Of a DNA stretch of 6,910 bases, positions 1 to 5,635 are shown piece by piece. The stretch comes from Pseudomonadota bacterium (GTDB lineage: Bacteria; Pseudomonadota; Gammaproteobacteria; Burkholderiales; Burkholderiaceae_B). The stretch spans positions 1 to 6,910 of the forward strand of contig JAEYVD010000898.1 of assembly GCA_023432075.1 (NCBI GenBank), written 5' to 3'. The position numbers and the translations under genes were made by a program. Numbering within the stretch: position 1 is the first letter of the stretch; every line of letters begins with the position of its first letter. Below the pieces are notes generated by a model. The model did no database searches. It was given only the letters and a program-made list of their open reading frames with translations, and was not told where the DNA came from.

Positions 1-106
1 TGCGAGTCAGGCGCGTGGCCAGGGAGGTGTCGCGCGGCAACACCTCGGAATACGCAGGCACCAACAACACATCGTCGAAGGTGAGCGCTTTTTGTACGAG
101 ACGCAT
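1..106 (-). CDS. guaB: IMP dehydrogenase, N-terminal part (cut by window edge)
   Basis: Reading the minus strand from the ATG at 106 gives 35 codons that begin [20 protein letters not shown] and continue [15 protein letters not shown]. This is the highly conserved start of bacterial IMP dehydrogenase, covering the first strand of its TIM barrel. The enzyme oxidises IMP to XMP with NAD+, the committed step of GMP synthesis in the cytoplasm. A GGAG Shine-Dalgarno sequence lies about 7 bases before the ATG, and a good promoter is found just upstream, so the start is well supported. The rest of the gene, including the catalytic cysteine loop and any CBS domains, lies outside the window. The identification rests on recognising the N-terminus only. 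Confidence 0.93.
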   Translation of the reverse strand, partial: MRLVQKALTFDDVLLVPAYSEVLPRDTSLATRLTR

Positions 107-130
107 GGGTAACTCCGGGCGCAAAGCAAG

Positions 131-158
131 ATTATACGCCGCCAGCCTGATTTGACTA
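131..158 (-). promoter_or_regulatory. Probable sigma70 promoter of guaB
   Basis: On the minus strand a perfect TATAAT (-10, at 136-131) is preceded by a 16-base spacer and TAGTCA (-35, at 158-153, 4 of 6 matches to TTGACA). Transcription would start near 124, leaving a leader of roughly 18 bases that contains the GGAG ribosome site. The positions are read directly; activity is inferred. Confidence 0.65.
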
Positions 159-241
159 GGTGTTAACCATAAGTTGGGGTGGATATTTATGACACTGCAA
201 CGACGCGCCATGCTTCGTGGATTATTTTTACCCGGATCATA

Positions 242-270
242 TTGACAGAGAATTTTGCCGGGGTAATAAT
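242..270 (+). promoter_or_regulatory. Strong sigma70-type promoter of the DUF2239 gene
   Basis: A perfect TTGACA (242-247) and AATAAT (265-270, 5 of 6 matches to TATAAT) are separated by exactly 17 bases. Transcription would start near 277, leaving a leader of about 23 bases. An imperfect palindrome, GGGGTAATAATTCCCC (260-275), overlaps the -10 box and could be an operator. The surrounding 180-300 stretch is clearly more AT-rich than the rest of the window. Confidence 0.7.
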
Positions 271-299
271 TCCCCTCATCAATTAACCCGGATGAAAAT

Positions 300-920
300 A
301 TGACTTCCGCCCTTTCCGACTTTCATACCGCCTTCGAAGGCCATCGGCTGTTGGCCGCGGGTTCGTTGGCAGCCGTGGCGCTGGCGGTCAAGCGGGCGTT
401 GGCTGCCCGCCGCAATGACGCCGTGCTGGTGTTCCAGGATTCGACCGGCCAGCAGGTCGATCTGGACCTGAGCGGCGACGACGCGCAAATCGCCGACCGG
501 TATGCCCGCATGCAGACTACAGCCCCGGTGATTGAAAACGCCCCGCCCGACGAGGCGCCGCGTGGCCGGGGCCGCCCGAAGCTGGGCGTGGTGCCGCGCG
601 AAGTGACCCTGCTGCCGCGCCATTGGGATTGGCTGGCCGCCCAGCCCGGCGGCGCATCGGTGGCCTTGCGCAAACTGGTCGAGCAGGCCCGCCGCGACAA
701 CGAGGCGCAGGACGCGCGACGCTTGCGGCAAGAGGCTGCCTACCGATTCATGACCAGCGTCGCGGGCGACCTGCCCGGCTTCGAGGAAGCGACGCGCGCG
801 CTCTACGCGAACGATCGCGACGCCTACGCGCGGCACATGGGCCCGTGGCCGCAGGATGTGCGCCACTATGCGATGACGCTGGCGTGGGACGCGCCCGAAG
901 GGCCGGCCGAAGCGGTTTGA
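300..920 (+). CDS. DUF2239 family protein
   Basis: A 206-residue soluble protein without signal peptide or membrane segments. I recognise the DUF2239 family from its central block (about residues 89-132), with the landmarks [22 protein letters not shown] and [17 protein letters not shown]. No function is established for the family as far as I know. What can be seen is an AT-hook-like RGRGRP tract (residues 88-93), then a possible strand (REVTLLP) and two predicted helices that resemble a ribbon-helix-helix DNA-binding unit. That resemblance is my inference. A charged helical stretch follows (residues 130-150). The ATG at 300 has only a weak upstream GGAT, but another ATG at 292 meets a stop after two codons, and the near-consensus promoter at 242-270 points to this start. 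The gene diverges from guaB and appears monocistronic. Confidence 0.85.
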   Translation: MTSALSDFHTAFEGHRLLAAGSLAAVALAVKRALAARRNDAVLVFQDSTGQQVDLDLSGDDAQIADRYARMQTTAPVIENAPPDEAPRGRGRPKLGVVPREVTLLPRHWDWLAAQPGGASVALRKLVEQARRDNEAQDARRLRQEAAYRFMTSVAGDLPGFEEATRALYANDRDAYARHMGPWPQDVRHYAMTLAWDAPEGPAEAV

Positions 921-1039
921 CCCCCGCCGCTCGCTTGGCGCGCGCAGATTGCTGTTGCAATTGAACCCTGGAGAATCGCGGTACGCGGGCGTAACGTGAA
1001 ACGGCGGCATATGCCGCGTTGCCTTGGCAGGTACGCATC

Positions 1040-1249
1040 ATGACGCCCTCCACTTCCCGCCCCAATACCCACCACGCGGCGCCCGCCGCGGCGCCCGATA
1101 CGCATGCGCCGCCGCACGCGGACAGGGAACGCGCAAAATCCGATCACCAGCATGACGAAGCCCGGCGCAAGGCGCTGGTCGGTTCGCAGCACAAGGAGAA
1201 CACGCGCGCCGTGGCAACGCCGCGCTATCACGGCCACCGGGGCGGCTGA
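1040..1249 (+). CDS. Small His-rich hydrophilic hypothetical protein
   Basis: A 69-residue reading frame from the ATG at 1040. I do not recognise a family. It has nine histidines (residues 11, 12, 22, 26, 36, 38, 51, 64 and 66), no cysteine, many Ala, Pro, Arg and Lys, and no hydrophobic stretch, so it is probably disordered and cytoplasmic. Codon third positions are mostly G or C, as in the confident genes here, which favours a real gene. An AGG about 9 bases upstream of the ATG could serve as ribosome site. The frame also extends back to a TTG at 1019, but the ATG is the better start. It lies 119 bases after the DUF2239 gene on the same strand, so co-transcription is possible. Metal or nucleic-acid binding would be guesses. 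Confidence 0.5.
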   Translation: MTPSTSRPNTHHAAPAAAPDTHAPPHADRERAKSDHQHDEARRKALVGSQHKENTRAVATPRYHGHRGG

Positions 1250-1428
1250 ACGCGCCTTTCATAGGCCTTGGCGGTGCGCTTTGCGGCCATCCGCTTTTTG
1301 GCCATCCGCTTGCACCCGCGCTTATCGGCATCGCCACGCACACCCTTCCAATGCGAAGGCCGAAAGCGCGCCCCGGACCATCCGATCGGATTTATGAGGT
1401 ATGTTCCTGGAACTACCGACGGATCCAA
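1228..1428 (-). other. Doubtful small basic reading frame with an internal repeat
   Basis: An open minus-strand frame ends at 1228, with its longest form beginning at a TTG at 1428. The second half is very basic (landmarks DADKRGCKRMAKKRM and AAKRTAKAYERR) and mostly uses GC-ending codons. The first half does not, so any real start is probably internal, but no internal ATG or GTG has a convincing ribosome site. It overlaps the tail of the small His-rich ORF by 22 bases. It fills the 182-base gap (1250-1431) where no plus-strand gene is convincing. I do not recognise a family. It may be a short basic peptide or chance. Confidence 0.2.
1285..1311. repeat. Two tandem copies of a 12-base repeat, period 15
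   Basis: GGCCATCCGCTT occurs at 1285-1296 and again at 1300-1311. The 15-base period equals five codons. On the minus strand it encodes the repeated KRMA unit of the doubtful basic frame at 1228-1428. Read directly from the sequence. Confidence 0.9.
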
Positions 1429-1431
1429 AAG

Positions 1432-1809
1432 ATGCAGTCCGACGAAAACTACCTACTCTATGACGGCGATTGCCCCTTCTGCTCGAACTACGTGCGGATG
1501 ATGCGGCTGCGCAAGGCCGCCGGGCCCATCGCCATGCTGAACATGCGCGACCATCCCGAGCTGGCGGCTCGCCATCGCGCGCAAGGCTATGACCTGAACG
1601 AGGGCATGCTCCTGCATCTGGACGGCCGCGACTATTGGGGCGCCTACGCCATCCACCGGCTGGCCTTGCTCAGCACTGGCAGCGATGTGTTCAACCGCCT
1701 GAACGCCACCATCTTCAGCAACGCCTGCCTGTCCAAGGCGTTGTATCCCTTCATGCGCACGGGCCGCAGTTTGACGCTGACCTTGCTGGGCAAGAAAAAA
1801 ATGCCGTGA
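1432..1809 (+). CDS. DCC-family thiol-disulfide oxidoreductase (DUF393)
   Basis: A 125-residue soluble protein. The N-terminus has the DCC-family signature YDGDCPFC (residues 10-17), with the DxxCxxC arrangement D11, C14 and C17. These are the putative redox cysteines of this thioredoxin-like family. Its members are annotated as predicted thiol-disulfide oxidoreductases, and substrates are mostly unknown. Later landmarks are the Trp/Tyr-rich DGRDYWGAYAIHRL stretch (about residues 64-77) and a C-terminal basic tail ending GKKKMP. There is no signal peptide, so it should act in the cytoplasm. The frame is open back to 1351, but the extra 27 residues are atypical for the family. The ATG at 1432, with a weak GGA about 9 bases upstream, puts the motif at its usual N-terminal place. 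No clear promoter was found. It is probably a single-gene unit. Confidence 0.88.
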   Translation: MQSDENYLLYDGDCPFCSNYVRMMRLRKAAGPIAMLNMRDHPELAARHRAQGYDLNEGMLLHLDGRDYWGAYAIHRLALLSTGSDVFNRLNATIFSNACLSKALYPFMRTGRSLTLTLLGKKKMP

Positions 1810-1880
1810 TGCGCTCGCCGCGCAATACGCGGAGCGGGGCCCTGCACACACCCGGTTCGCTGGTGCACCGCGCGCCCTGC

Positions 1881-1904
1881 GCCTGCGCGCCGCGCGGCGC
1901 AGGC
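1881..1904. other. GC-rich hairpin between DCC and membrane-protein genes
   Basis: GCCTGCGC (1881-1888) and its exact complement GCGCAGGC (1897-1904) flank an 8-base loop, in the 147-base gap after the DCC gene. No T-run follows, so it is not a classical intrinsic terminator. It could slow polymerase or protect a 3' end. In such GC-rich sequence, chance is also possible. Confidence 0.35.
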
Positions 1905-1956
1905 GGCCCGCCCGCCGACCGCACCCTCCTTATCCAATCAACCCGGAATTGACTTG

Positions 1957-2457
1957 ATGATCTACCTCTTTGGCGCCCTGCTTCTTGGATGTACGCTGGC
2001 CGCGGCCGTCTATCGCCGCCTGCAGCGCAGGGCAGAGGATTCCGGCCGCGCCATGTCGCGCGACATGCTGGCGGGCGCTGCGATCTTTGCATTCATGGGG
2101 CCCGCCGTCGGCATGCTGGTCATGGCCGTGACCATCGCCATCGGCTCGCAGGATCCGGAGATGCTGCTGTTCGGCCTGTACGGCTTGCCGTGGGCCTATA
2201 TTTTTGGCGGGATTCCGGCGCTGTTATGCGGCATGACCGCAGGTGCGCTCAAGCCTATCGCGCCAAATTGGCTGGCAATCCTGCGCATGGGGCTCATTGG
2301 CGCGGCCTATGCGTTCATCTTCCTGATGACGTTCGGCGGGCAGGACCGGACCCTGAAATCCCTGGGCTTTCCGCTGTTCATGGGCGCCCTGCCCGCCGCC
2401 GTGGCCGGACTGCTGTGCGCGCGGGTGTTCTACGGCAAGCCGGTGGCGGTTCGCTAG
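1957..2457 (+). CDS. Hypothetical five-helix inner-membrane protein
   Basis: A 166-residue protein that I cannot assign to a family. Five hydrophobic segments are visible at about residues 2-19, 38-62, 70-95, 106-126 and 137-157. The loop after helix 1 is strongly basic (YRRLQRRAEDSGRAMSR), which by the positive-inside rule puts it in the cytoplasm. That predicts an outside N-terminus and an inside C-terminus (KPVAVR). Helices 2 and 3 carry Gly/Pro-rich motifs (FMGPAVGM, GGIPALLCG) typical of packed membrane helices. A TTG directly precedes the ATG. I prefer the ATG at 1957, with a GGA about 9 bases upstream. It converges on the esterase gene, with 31 bases between stops. No catalytic or transport motif is seen, so no function is proposed. 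Confidence 0.78.
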   Translation: MIYLFGALLLGCTLAAAVYRRLQRRAEDSGRAMSRDMLAGAAIFAFMGPAVGMLVMAVTIAIGSQDPEMLLFGLYGLPWAYIFGGIPALLCGMTAGALKPIAPNWLAILRMGLIGAAYAFIFLMTFGGQDRTLKSLGFPLFMGALPAAVAGLLCARVFYGKPVAVR

Positions 2458-2473
2458 CCGGCTCAGGGCCGGC
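2457..2473. terminator. Weak hairpin between convergent genes
   Basis: GCCGGC (2457-2462) and GCCGGC (2468-2473) can form a 6-base stem with a TCAGG loop, between the stops of the membrane-protein gene and the esterase. There is no T-run on either strand, so terminator function is only suggested by position. Confidence 0.22.
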
Positions 2474-2488
2474 AGCCGGAATCAAACG

Positions 2489-3589
2489 CTACGGCTTTAC
2501 CGTACGGGCGAAGAAGAATCGCAGCATCTCGGCCGTGGCGTCCGGACCGGTCCGGTCCGTGTACGAGCCTTGGTCCGATCCGCCTGACCAGGCGTGACCG
2601 GCGCCGTGAACCTCCCAACGTTCCGCGACGATGTCGCCTGCGGCATCGCGGTACACATGCCGGGTGCTGTGGCGCTTGTGGGCGGCGCCCGGCACGCGAA
2701 CGGTCTCGACACGCACGTCGGTCCCCACGCTGGCAGCGATCACGTTGTTGGCGTTGGCGGGGTGCACGGTGGCGTCGCGGTCGCCATGAAAGACAATGAC
2801 CGGCACGCCATCGTTAAGCGGCGCGGCCGTTTTCAGTCCCACGCCTTTCATGGCGGACAAGGCCGACGGAAGATCCGACGCCGCGCCGGCGGCCAACCCC
2901 GAATGCACGCCTGCCGCCGCGTAGAGCTGGGGATAGACGCCGGCAAGGATCGCGGCCATTGCGCCACCCGCCGACAGACCGGCGACATACACGCGCGCGG
3001 GATCAATGTTGTGGGAGGCAATGACCTCGCGCGTCATGCCCGCCAGGATGGACGGTTCGCCGCGTCCTTGCTGCTGGTGGTTGTGTTTGAACCAGTTCCA
3101 GCACTTTTGCGGATTGGCGTCGCGCGATTGCACGGGATAGAGCACGTAAAAGCCCTGCTCGCGGGCGGCCTGGTTCATGGCGGTGCCCGCCGCGAAATCG
3201 TCGGCATCCTGCGTGCAGCCGTGCAACATGACCACCAGCGCACGGGGCGCGCCATCCGGGTTGGGCGGCACGTAGAGCTTGTAGCCGCGCTGTCCGGACG
3301 CATTGCGAAACGCCCCCGCCGTGAACTTGTCTTCGGTCACGCCCGCGTTGTGCACGGGCCCGGCCGCGTCGCCCGAGACGGGTCGTGCGGGGCCCGGCGC
3401 GCGGGTCGTTTCGGGAACCTCCCAGGCTTGAACGTCGATGACGTCGGCATCGTCATCGCGAGGCGCGGCGGCGGCCGCGGCCGGCAAGCCCCGCAGCGCG
3501 GCCTGGATCGCGGCGGTTGCCGCCGTCAGATCGCCGGCTTGCGTGAGCTGGGTAGCCCGGTTCATGAAGTGCTGGAATTCAGGGTGCAT
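2489..3589 (-). CDS. PHB-depolymerase-family esterase, apparently intracellular
   Basis: A 366-residue alpha/beta hydrolase of the PHB depolymerase/LpqC esterase family, which cleaves polyhydroxyalkanoate or related short-chain esters. Visible landmarks: the oxyanion strand LVVMLHGCTQ (residues 118-127); the family stretch NPQKCWNWF (159-167); the nucleophile box GLSAGG with Ser206; an acid candidate in FHGDRDATVHP (Asp272); and the catalytic His332 in GAGHAWSGG. The triad is complete. The first 35 residues look like a helical hairpin, followed by an Ala/Asp/Pro-rich linker to about residue 80. There is no signal peptide, unlike secreted depolymerases, which suggests a cytoplasmic role. The ATG at 3589 has AAGG about 9 bases upstream. 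The frame extends upstream, but that part lies antisense-like over the regulator gene. It is the second gene of a probable operon with the RHH regulator. Its true substrate is unknown. Confidence 0.9.
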   Translation of the reverse strand: MHPEFQHFMNRATQLTQAGDLTAATAAIQAALRGLPAAAAAAPRDDDADVIDVQAWEVPETTRAPGPARPVSGDAAGPVHNAGVTEDKFTAGAFRNASGQRGYKLYVPPNPDGAPRALVVMLHGCTQDADDFAAGTAMNQAAREQGFYVLYPVQSRDANPQKCWNWFKHNHQQQGRGEPSILAGMTREVIASHNIDPARVYVAGLSAGGAMAAILAGVYPQLYAAAGVHSGLAAGAASDLPSALSAMKGVGLKTAAPLNDGVPVIVFHGDRDATVHPANANNVIAASVGTDVRVETVRVPGAAHKRHSTRHVYRDAAGDIVAERWEVHGAGHAWSGGSDQGSYTDRTGPDATAEMLRFFFARTVKP

Positions 3590-3617
3590 GAGATGACCTT
3601 TGTGTGCGGCGTGACGA

Positions 3618-4040
3618 TCAGCGGATGCGCTGACGCAAGGCGGCTTTGACGGCGGGGCTGGCATGCAGCGCCCCCAAGACCGTGAGAGATTCGATGGTGG
3701 CAAGCGCCAGCTCTGGCGTGACGTCGGATGCAATGGTCGCCAGGCCCAACACGCGGATCTGGAGCATTTCGCCGGCGGCCTGGACCGCAAGCAAATCCTG
3801 GGTGGTGTAGTGCTGGATGCCGAGCACCAGCGTTTTCCGGCTGACTGCCTGGCGCACCGCGTCGCCGTGGGTGGCGAGTTGATTGCGGATTGCCGTGCGG
3901 ATCAGGTCCGTTCGGTTTGCATAGAACCCTTCTTGCACGAGCAGATCGATCTGGCCAAGGTCGACATAACCCAGGTTGATCGTGATCTTTTCGTCCGCAG
4001 GTTTGGGCGTGGAGGCGAGTTGTGAGGTGCGAGGCGGCAT
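3618..4040 (-). CDS. CopG/ribbon-helix-helix family regulator
   Basis: A 140-residue protein. Residues 17-57 (EKITINLGYVDL, then QIDLLVQEGFYANRTDLIRT and AIRNQL) fit a ribbon-helix-helix DNA-binding domain: a strand that pairs in the dimer, helix 1, a turn at N42-R43-T44, and helix 2. The remaining ~80 residues are longer than a minimal CopG protein and end in an Ala/Leu-rich helical region. They may aid oligomerisation or sense a ligand (inference). The ATG at 4040 is the first possible start, because an in-frame TAA lies about 36 bases upstream. No Shine-Dalgarno sequence precedes it. A 26-base inverted repeat only 10 bases upstream is a likely autoregulatory operator. The esterase gene starts 28 bases after its stop, so the two are probably co-transcribed and co-regulated. 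Confidence 0.86.
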   Translation of the reverse strand: MPPRTSQLASTPKPADEKITINLGYVDLGQIDLLVQEGFYANRTDLIRTAIRNQLATHGDAVRQAVSRKTLVLGIQHYTTQDLLAVQAAGEMLQIRVLGLATIASDVTPELALATIESLTVLGALHASPAVKAALRQRIR

Positions 4041-4050
4041 GGATCGAATG

Positions 4051-4081
4051 ATAAACCATCCACTTGGATGGTTTATGGATG
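4051..4081. promoter_or_regulatory. Inverted-repeat operator upstream of the RHH regulator
   Basis: ATAAACCATCCA (4051-4062) and its exact complement TGGATGGTTTAT (4065-4076) flank a 2-base centre. A further TGGATG at 4076-4081 repeats the half-site exactly 11 bases after the one at 4065-4070. Arrays of short half-sites about one helical turn apart are typical of RHH-dimer operators. A minus-strand -10-like TATCAT (4053-4048) overlaps the left arm, so binding here would block the regulator's own promoter. It lies in the 133-base spacer shared with the divergent DUF4189 gene. Confidence 0.72.
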
Positions 4082-4088
4082 TTTCAAC

Positions 4089-4116
4089 TTGATATATCCG
4101 AGAGGGGTCTTATTGC
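4089..4116 (+). promoter_or_regulatory. Possible promoter of the DUF4189 gene
   Basis: TTGATA (4089-4094, 5 of 6 matches to the -35 consensus) is followed after 16 bases by TATTGC (4111-4116, 3 of 6). The -10 is weak. The leader would be about 50 bases. This is the best candidate in the spacer but is not convincing alone. Confidence 0.28.
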
Positions 4117-4173
4117 CGCTGGCAAGGCACGCGGTGATGGCGCTACTGTCGTCGTGAACCTCAGGGGATTCCT

Positions 4174-4644
4174 ATGCCGCCACGCCTTGTTTCGGGCTTG
4201 CTCATGTTCATGGCATGCAGCGCCGCGGCCAGCGCACAGCCGGCGCAGCGGGATCTGTACGGCGCCCTGATCGTCTCTTCAACCTACCGTTATTACGCCG
4301 CGATCCTGTACGGCACCGCCGCGGCGGCCCGCCGCAGCGCGCTGGCCGCCTGCGAGGAAGACGAGCCCGCCGCCACATGCGTGGTGTACGCAAACTTCAG
4401 GAACCAATGCGTGGCGGTGGCCGCGAACGGTACGCAGCATGTTGTCGCCATCGGCGAGACGGCGTGGGAAGGCCCGCAAACGGGGGATTACAGCCTGCGG
4501 CTGTGCCATGACAAGACGGGATCCGAGTGCCGGCTGGTGCTGAGCGCGTGCTCGACCCGCGCGCAGCAATTGCAGGACGAAAGCGCCCGCGCCGACGCGG
4601 TCAGGGTGATGCGATTTGCGCCGGACCTCGCGCCGCGGCGCTAG
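4174..4644 (+). CDS. Secreted DUF4189-domain protein
   Basis: A 156-residue protein with an N-terminal signal peptide: an Arg at position 4, a hydrophobic core at about residues 5-15, and a predicted cleavage after ASA at residue 21. The mature part fits DUF4189. It begins LYGALIVSS, has an Ala-rich helix ending in Cys60 (RRSALAAC), then TCVVYANFRNQC, and ends in a Leu/Cys-rich tail. Six cysteines follow the cleavage site (60, 69, 79, 111, 119, 126), enough for three disulfides in the periplasm. The role of the domain is unknown to me. The ATG at 4174 has a good AGGGG site about 6 bases upstream. The gene diverges from the RHH regulator and ends 13 bases before the convergent LysR stop. Domain assignment is from motif memory, so moderately sure. 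Confidence 0.78.
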   Translation: MPPRLVSGLLMFMACSAAASAQPAQRDLYGALIVSSTYRYYAAILYGTAAAARRSALAACEEDEPAATCVVYANFRNQCVAVAANGTQHVVAIGETAWEGPQTGDYSLRLCHDKTGSECRLVLSACSTRAQQLQDESARADAVRVMRFAPDLAPRR

Positions 4645-4645
4645 A

Positions 4646-4658
4646 AACCCGATGGGTT
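4646..4658. terminator. Short hairpin at the DUF4189/LysR convergent junction
   Basis: AACCC (4646-4650) and GGGTT (4654-4658) form a 5-base stem with a GAT loop, in the 13-base gap between convergent stops. It is small and lacks a long T-run, so it is at best a weak bidirectional terminator. Confidence 0.22.
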
Positions 4659-5569
4659 CATCCCTGTCCGCCGCGGCGGATCGCGTCCGGGGTATCCAGT
4701 TTTGCCACGCGCTGCAGGAACGCATCCAGCGCCGGGTTGTCGTGCTGCGCGTGCCATGCCAGGTACATATCCGCGTACAGGTTGCGCTGGTCGATCGGCC
4801 GGAACACCACGCCTTCAAAGCGCAGTTCCCGCGCCGAATCCGGCACGATGCCCACGCCCAGCCCGGCGCGTACGAGCGCCAGCAGCGTATGCGTCTGCCC
4901 GGCGCGCTGCACGTACTGCGGCTGCACATCTGCCAACCCGAACGCGCCCACGATGCGGTCATAGAAATACTTTCCTTCCCGCGGCGAATACAGCACGAAC
5001 GGCTGGCCTTGAAGCAACCGCAGGGGCACGGTGGCGTGTTCGCACAAGGGCGAATCGGCAGGCAGCGCCAGGACCAGCGGTTCGCGTTCGACCAGGCGTG
5101 ATTCGATGCCGGCCTGCTGCGGCACGCTGCGCGCCAGGATGGCGTCCAGCTCATGGGCCAGGAGCAGGCGCGCGAGTTCGGTCGTGACGGTTTCGCGAAG
5201 CTGGATCTCCACGCCCGCCAGCAGCTTGCGCGCCTGCATGATGAGCGACGGCATCAGGCGGTACGACGCCACGGCAGTAAAGCCCAGCGTAATGTGGCCG
5301 GCCTCGCCACCCGATGTGCGGCGCGCGGTGGCGGCCGCCTGCGCTGAAAACTCCAGCAGGTGGCGAGCATCGCGCAGAAAGCGCCGGCCCGCAGCGCTTA
5401 GCACGACCTGACGGCTGTTGCGCTCGAAGAGCGTGACGCCCAGATCCTGCTCCAGCAACTGGATCTGGCGCGATAGCGGCGGCTGCGTCATGCACAGCCG
5501 TTCGGCGGCTCGGCCGAAGTGCAGTTCCTCGGCAACCGCAATGAAGCATTCGAGCTGACGGAATTCCAT
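4658..5569 (-). CDS. LysR-family transcriptional regulator
   Basis: A 303-residue LysR-type regulator of normal family length. Residues 1-62 form the winged helix-turn-helix: MEFRQLECFIAVAEELHFGR, then the recognition helix region MTQPPLSRQIQLLEQDLG (27-44) and the wing LFERNSRQVVLSAAG. A linker helix follows, and the effector-binding domain runs from about residue 92 (ITLGFTAVASY) to the end, with landmarks VLALPADSPL and GLGVGIVPDSA. The overall look is of the BenM/CatM-like branch, which senses aromatic or organic acids; that subgroup call is tentative. The ATG at 5569 is preceded by AAGGA about 9 bases upstream. It diverges from the Bug gene, a common arrangement in which LysR controls its neighbour and itself. 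The inverted repeat at 5572-5586 is a candidate binding site. Confidence 0.93.
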   Translation of the reverse strand: MEFRQLECFIAVAEELHFGRAAERLCMTQPPLSRQIQLLEQDLGVTLFERNSRQVVLSAAGRRFLRDARHLLEFSAQAAATARRTSGGEAGHITLGFTAVASYRLMPSLIMQARKLLAGVEIQLRETVTTELARLLLAHELDAILARSVPQQAGIESRLVEREPLVLALPADSPLCEHATVPLRLLQGQPFVLYSPREGKYFYDRIVGAFGLADVQPQYVQRAGQTHTLLALVRAGLGVGIVPDSARELRFEGVVFRPIDQRNLYADMYLAWHAQHDNPALDAFLQRVAKLDTPDAIRRGGQG

Positions 5570-5571
5570 CG

Positions 5572-5586
5572 ATTCAATCCTTGAAT
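5572..5586. promoter_or_regulatory. Candidate LysR box (T-N11-A dyad)
   Basis: ATTCAA (5572-5577) and TTGAAT (5581-5586) are exact inverted repeats around a 3-base centre. They contain T at 5573 and A at 5585 in the T-N11-A spacing typical of LysR sites. The repeat starts 2 bases before the LysR start codon. The minus-strand AAGGA ribosome site (5582-5578) lies in its centre, so binding could repress LysR. Function is inferred. Confidence 0.5.
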
Positions 5587-5598
5587 TGATTGATGCTA

Positions 5599-5604
5599 TT
5601 TATA
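5599..5604 (-). promoter_or_regulatory. Possible -10 box of the LysR gene
   Basis: TATAAA on the minus strand matches 5 of 6 bases of the -10 consensus. The best -35 at 17 bases is TGTCCA (5627-5622, 3 of 6), which is weak. Transcription would start near 5592, upstream of the dyad at 5572-5586. Confidence 0.35.
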
Positions 5605-5635
5605 GCTCGAACGGATATCCATGGACAGGCCTCCC

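Noticed and set aside
279..1010. Minus-strand reading frame opposite the DUF2239 gene
   Set aside because: DUF2239 motifs and a strong plus-strand promoter identify the real gene. The reverse translation has no recognisable domain.
1004..1017. Perfect 14-base palindrome GCGGCATATGCCGC
   Set aside because: About one such palindrome is expected by chance in a window of this size and GC content, and no adjoining promoter supports it.
1380..1391. Perfect 12-base palindrome ATCCGATCGGAT upstream of the DCC gene
   Set aside because: Several 12-base palindromes are expected by chance here, and no promoter is recognisable beside it.
1351..1431. 27-codon upstream extension of the DCC protein
   Set aside because: It is atypical for the family, where the DxxCxxC motif lies near the N-terminus. 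The ATG at 1432 fits better.
2542..2555. Perfect 14-base palindrome CCGGACCGGTCCGG
   Set aside because: It lies inside the esterase coding region and is explained by its Arg-Thr-Gly-Pro codons.
2594..3649. Long plus-strand reading frame (351 codons) opposite the esterase
   Set aside because: It is antisense to a gene with a full catalytic triad. The His/Arg/Gly/Val-rich translation shows no family motif and is a GC-rich shadow.
3590..3790. 67-codon upstream extension of the esterase
   Set aside because: It overlaps the regulator gene on the same strand in another frame and has no family-like sequence. The ATG at 3589 has a proper ribosome site.
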